Shown one piece after another: positions 5,623-7,051 of a stretch of 7,051 bases of DNA. Source of the DNA: Leptospira sp. (GTDB lineage Bacteria > Spirochaetota > Leptospiria > Leptospirales > Leptospiraceae); assembly GCA_021413405.1 (NCBI GenBank), contig JAIOQL010000013.1, forward strand, positions 1 to 7,051, read 5' to 3'. The notes beneath the pieces are model-generated. The model saw only the letters and a program-made list of their open reading frames with translations. It did not search any database and had not been told where the DNA came from. A program made the translations under genes and the position numbers. How positions within the stretch are numbered: position 1 is the stretch's first letter; each line of letters begins with the position of its first letter.

Positions 5623-6747
5623 ATGGAATACAACAAGTATTTTCCAGTCCGGTCTAAATCAGTTTTTATCATCCTGTTCACCGGATTATTTTTTTTAAAT
5701 ACTCTGCATTCACAAAGCAATCCCGATCCGCTTCTCCGAAATCCATGGATAGATGATGTAATAGAAGAAGAAACCAGATTTTACAACCGGCTGGTAAATC
5801 TGCTTTCAGGAAAGAAGCATTCTTTCACACGAAAAGATATCTTCGGCAGAAATTATAGATTAAAGCATAACGGGGAAATCATTTTCAATCTGAACGATTC
5901 CTATTTTGAAGTGATGCCGGATTCATCGCAACTGGACATTCATTTTCAGGAAGGCAAAACTCTTGCAAACAACGGTAACTATATTGAAGCTATCAGGGTT
6001 CTGAAAGGCATTGCTCTATGTAACCGTATCATTGAAAAAGAGAGCATTAAAGATAAACCTTCAAATTATGAGCCTACAACTCAGTTGCTGAATTCGTTAC
6101 TGAATAAACATAACCATCGGATGAAAGAAATTGATATTCTTACAGATCCCTATGGTTGCAGTAATCAGGATTCTACAAGCGGAAAAAAACAGGTAACCCT
6201 TGAGAGTGAGGCATTTTCATACAGACTAAATGTAGATTCAGTGTTCACTTTTCTTTTCCCGCAAAATCCTGAAAGCATTTCCGGGGCAGAGAGCAGTTAT
6301 AACTGGAAGATAACACGATTGGTATTCCGGACAGGCGGTAAAAGGAAATATATGGAAGATGATTTCGAAAATGAATACTATAAATCCAGGAATAATTTAC
6401 TGAAACCGGGCTCCGGGAAAATTATTTTTGTCATCGGATCAACATTTCATTTTTCAAACATGGTTTTTAACAAAGACAATTATTTTCAATTGTGGGATTC
6501 GCGCCGGGGGCTTTCTGCACAGCAGATGAAGCGAATTCAGTTTAAACGTGTAAAGAAAGAATCTTATTACTCCGGGTCATTTGTTTTTACAGACGAAACG
6601 GGAAAACCGAATACAATTTTGATGAACGAAAAATATTTCTTGAGGGGAAACAAGGGAATCTTCCTTTTTCTGAGTTTTCCTGAAAAAAGCAAAGAGTATG
6701 CTGAAAATGCGTGGAGCAGAATCATTTATTCAATGAATATCAGATGA
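5623..6747 (+). CDS. Exported protein of unknown function with a TPR-like helix pair
   Basis: The 374-aa protein starts at ATG 5623; no ribosome site is visible, but there is no alternative start near it. The N-terminus is a signal peptide (basic and polar 1-13, hydrophobic 14-26, likely cleavage around LHS-Q30/31), so it is exported. Residues 41-100 form an unrecognised charged segment (EEETRFYNRL, FTRKDIFGRNYRLKHNG). Residues about 104-133, FQEGKTLANNGNYIEAIRVL and on, look like one tetratricopeptide-type helix-turn-helix. The second half (about 196-374) is beta-rich and ends in GIFLFLSFPEK and then AWSRIIYSMNIR. That ending recalls PsbP/DUF1795-like folds, which close with an amphipathic helix and a short strand; this is a loose resemblance only. 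Cys133 and Cys179 could pair. I do not recognise the family. The gene is divergent from the porin, so shared regulation or an envelope-related role is conceivable but unproven. Confidence 0.85.
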   Translation: MEYNKYFPVRSKSVFIILFTGLFFLNTLHSQSNPDPLLRNPWIDDVIEEETRFYNRLVNLLSGKKHSFTRKDIFGRNYRLKHNGEIIFNLNDSYFEVMPDSSQLDIHFQEGKTLANNGNYIEAIRVLKGIALCNRIIEKESIKDKPSNYEPTTQLLNSLLNKHNHRMKEIDILTDPYGCSNQDSTSGKKQVTLESEAFSYRLNVDSVFTFLFPQNPESISGAESSYNWKITRLVFRTGGKRKYMEDDFENEYYKSRNNLLKPGSGKIIFVIGSTFHFSNMVFNKDNYFQLWDSRRGLSAQQMKRIQFKRVKKESYYSGSFVFTDETGKPNTILMNEKYFLRGNKGIFLFLSFPEKSKEYAENAWSRIIYSMNIR

Positions 6748-6759
6748 GATTCTGCTCCA
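6712..6759. terminator. 12-bp perfect inverted repeat between convergent genes
   Basis: TGGAGCAGAATC (6712-6723) and GATTCTGCTCCA (6748-6759) are exact reverse complements separated by 24 bases. The loop holds a small ATTCA-A-TGAAT dyad (6728-6738). The left arm overlaps the last codons of the plus-strand exported-protein gene, and the stop codon (6745-6747) is in the loop. The right arm is followed by an A/T-rich stretch rather than a clean T-run. Its place between two converging stop codons favours a bidirectional terminator. Confidence 0.5.
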
Positions 6760-6772
6760 ATTAAATTCTAAA

Positions 6773-7051
6773 TTATGGAGTTGGAGTTGGAGTTGGAGCG
6801 GGAACAGGCATTGCCGGGGCCTTAGCTTTGTTTGTGTATTTAACTACTGTAGCATGAGCCTTCCACTTGATGTTGCTATAAATAAAAAGCAGCAAATTAT
6901 AATCTTCAATTTCAAATACATAATTCATGATTTCATCACCACCCATTTGTTTTGCTTTATCATACAAAACAGAGTAGCCGTTTCCTCCGAGAGAAACAAG
7001 AAATGCGTAAGTTTTTATTTCGCCGGATGCTTCAACCGTACCTAATATTTT
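6773..7051 (-). CDS. Small protein with Pro-Thr tail, C-terminal 92 residues (5' end outside window)
   Basis: The minus-strand frame is open from the right edge to TAA at 6775-6773. A TTG at 6967 could be read as a start, but the frame upstream is equally protein-like (KILGTVEASGEIKTYAFLVS), so the gene most likely begins beyond the window. The fold-bearing part runs GTVEASGEIKTYAFLVSLGG, then YSVLYDKAKQMGGDEIMNYV, then KAHATVVKY. It resembles small leptospiral/TRL-like lipoproteins, with a glycine-rich strand, an A-K-x-x-G-G-D-x-(I/L)-x-N helix and a closing strand. That similarity is from memory and moderate. It ends in KAKAPAMPVPAPTPTPTP, a low-complexity Pro-Thr/Ala-Pro tail likely to be extended and possibly surface-exposed. 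It converges on the unnamed exported-protein gene, with 25 bp between the stop codons. The function is unknown. Confidence 0.75.
   Translation of the reverse strand, partial: KILGTVEASGEIKTYAFLVSLGGNGYSVLYDKAKQMGGDEIMNYVFEIEDYNLLLFIYSNIKWKAHATVVKYTNKAKAPAMPVPAPTPTPTP
6776..6798. repeat. TTGGAG hexanucleotide tandem repeat coding for the Pro-Thr tail
   Basis: TTGGAG is repeated three times (6781-6798), with a fourth partial unit TGGAG at 6776-6780. On the coding (minus) strand it reads CTCCAA, giving Pro-Thr pairs at the very C-terminus of the small protein. A six-base unit changes length without shifting frame. Confidence 0.8.

Noticed and set aside
5589..5720. 44-residue upstream extension of the porin
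   Set aside because: The frame is open, but the extension would place a signal peptide internally and overlap the first codons of the divergent gene; the ATG at 5588 gives a textbook signal peptide.

Overview
The window is a stretch of AT-rich bacterial chromosome (protein genes look roughly 40% GC by eye) holding six protein genes, two of them cut by the window edges. No RNA gene, transposase, CRISPR array or phage gene is visible. Several traits fit a Gram-negative-type envelope with signalling genes typical of Leptospira-like spirochaetes: a BBP2/OmpL-type outer-membrane barrel, small exported proteins of a kind common in leptospires, a receiver-HDOD fusion, and a PAS protein with an RsbW-type ATPase. 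The assignment to Leptospiraceae is an inference from protein flavour only; a Bacteroidota-type genome, where BBP2 porins also occur, is not excluded.

Layout. Four genes lie on the minus strand, read from right to left: the BBP2-like porin (5588 to 4113), the receiver-HDOD protein (3853 to 2606), the membrane-bound PAS/ATPase sensor (2111 to 294), and the first 67 codons of a small exported protein (201 to the left edge). One plus-strand gene (5623 to 6747) is divergent from the porin, with only 34 bp between the two start codons. It encodes an exported protein that I cannot name. It converges on a sixth gene, whose 3' end (7051 to 6773, minus strand) encodes a small protein with a Pro-Thr tail. 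A 12-bp perfect inverted repeat at the convergent junction is the best terminator candidate.

The gaps are large for an operon: 259 bp between porin and HDOD gene, 494 bp between HDOD gene and sensor, and 92 bp between sensor and exported protein. These genes are therefore probably transcribed separately. The two signalling genes may work in the same area (membrane sensing, partner-switching, HDOD output), but the sequence does not prove a direct link.

The most unusual stretch is the 494-bp gap at 2112-2605. It has no convincing gene but is full of dyad symmetry: a 66% GC block (2221-2300), a 7-bp hairpin, a perfect 23-nt palindrome, a 16-nt palindrome, and a nested set of nearly concentric inverted repeats that runs over the stop codon of the HDOD gene. 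It looks like a mosaic of dispersed intergenic repeats. The other points of note are the HDOD protein's receiver domain, which has lost its phosphorylation residues, and a PAS-like ghost reading frame just upstream of that gene and in phase with it. I did not find a clear, new multi-gene system.
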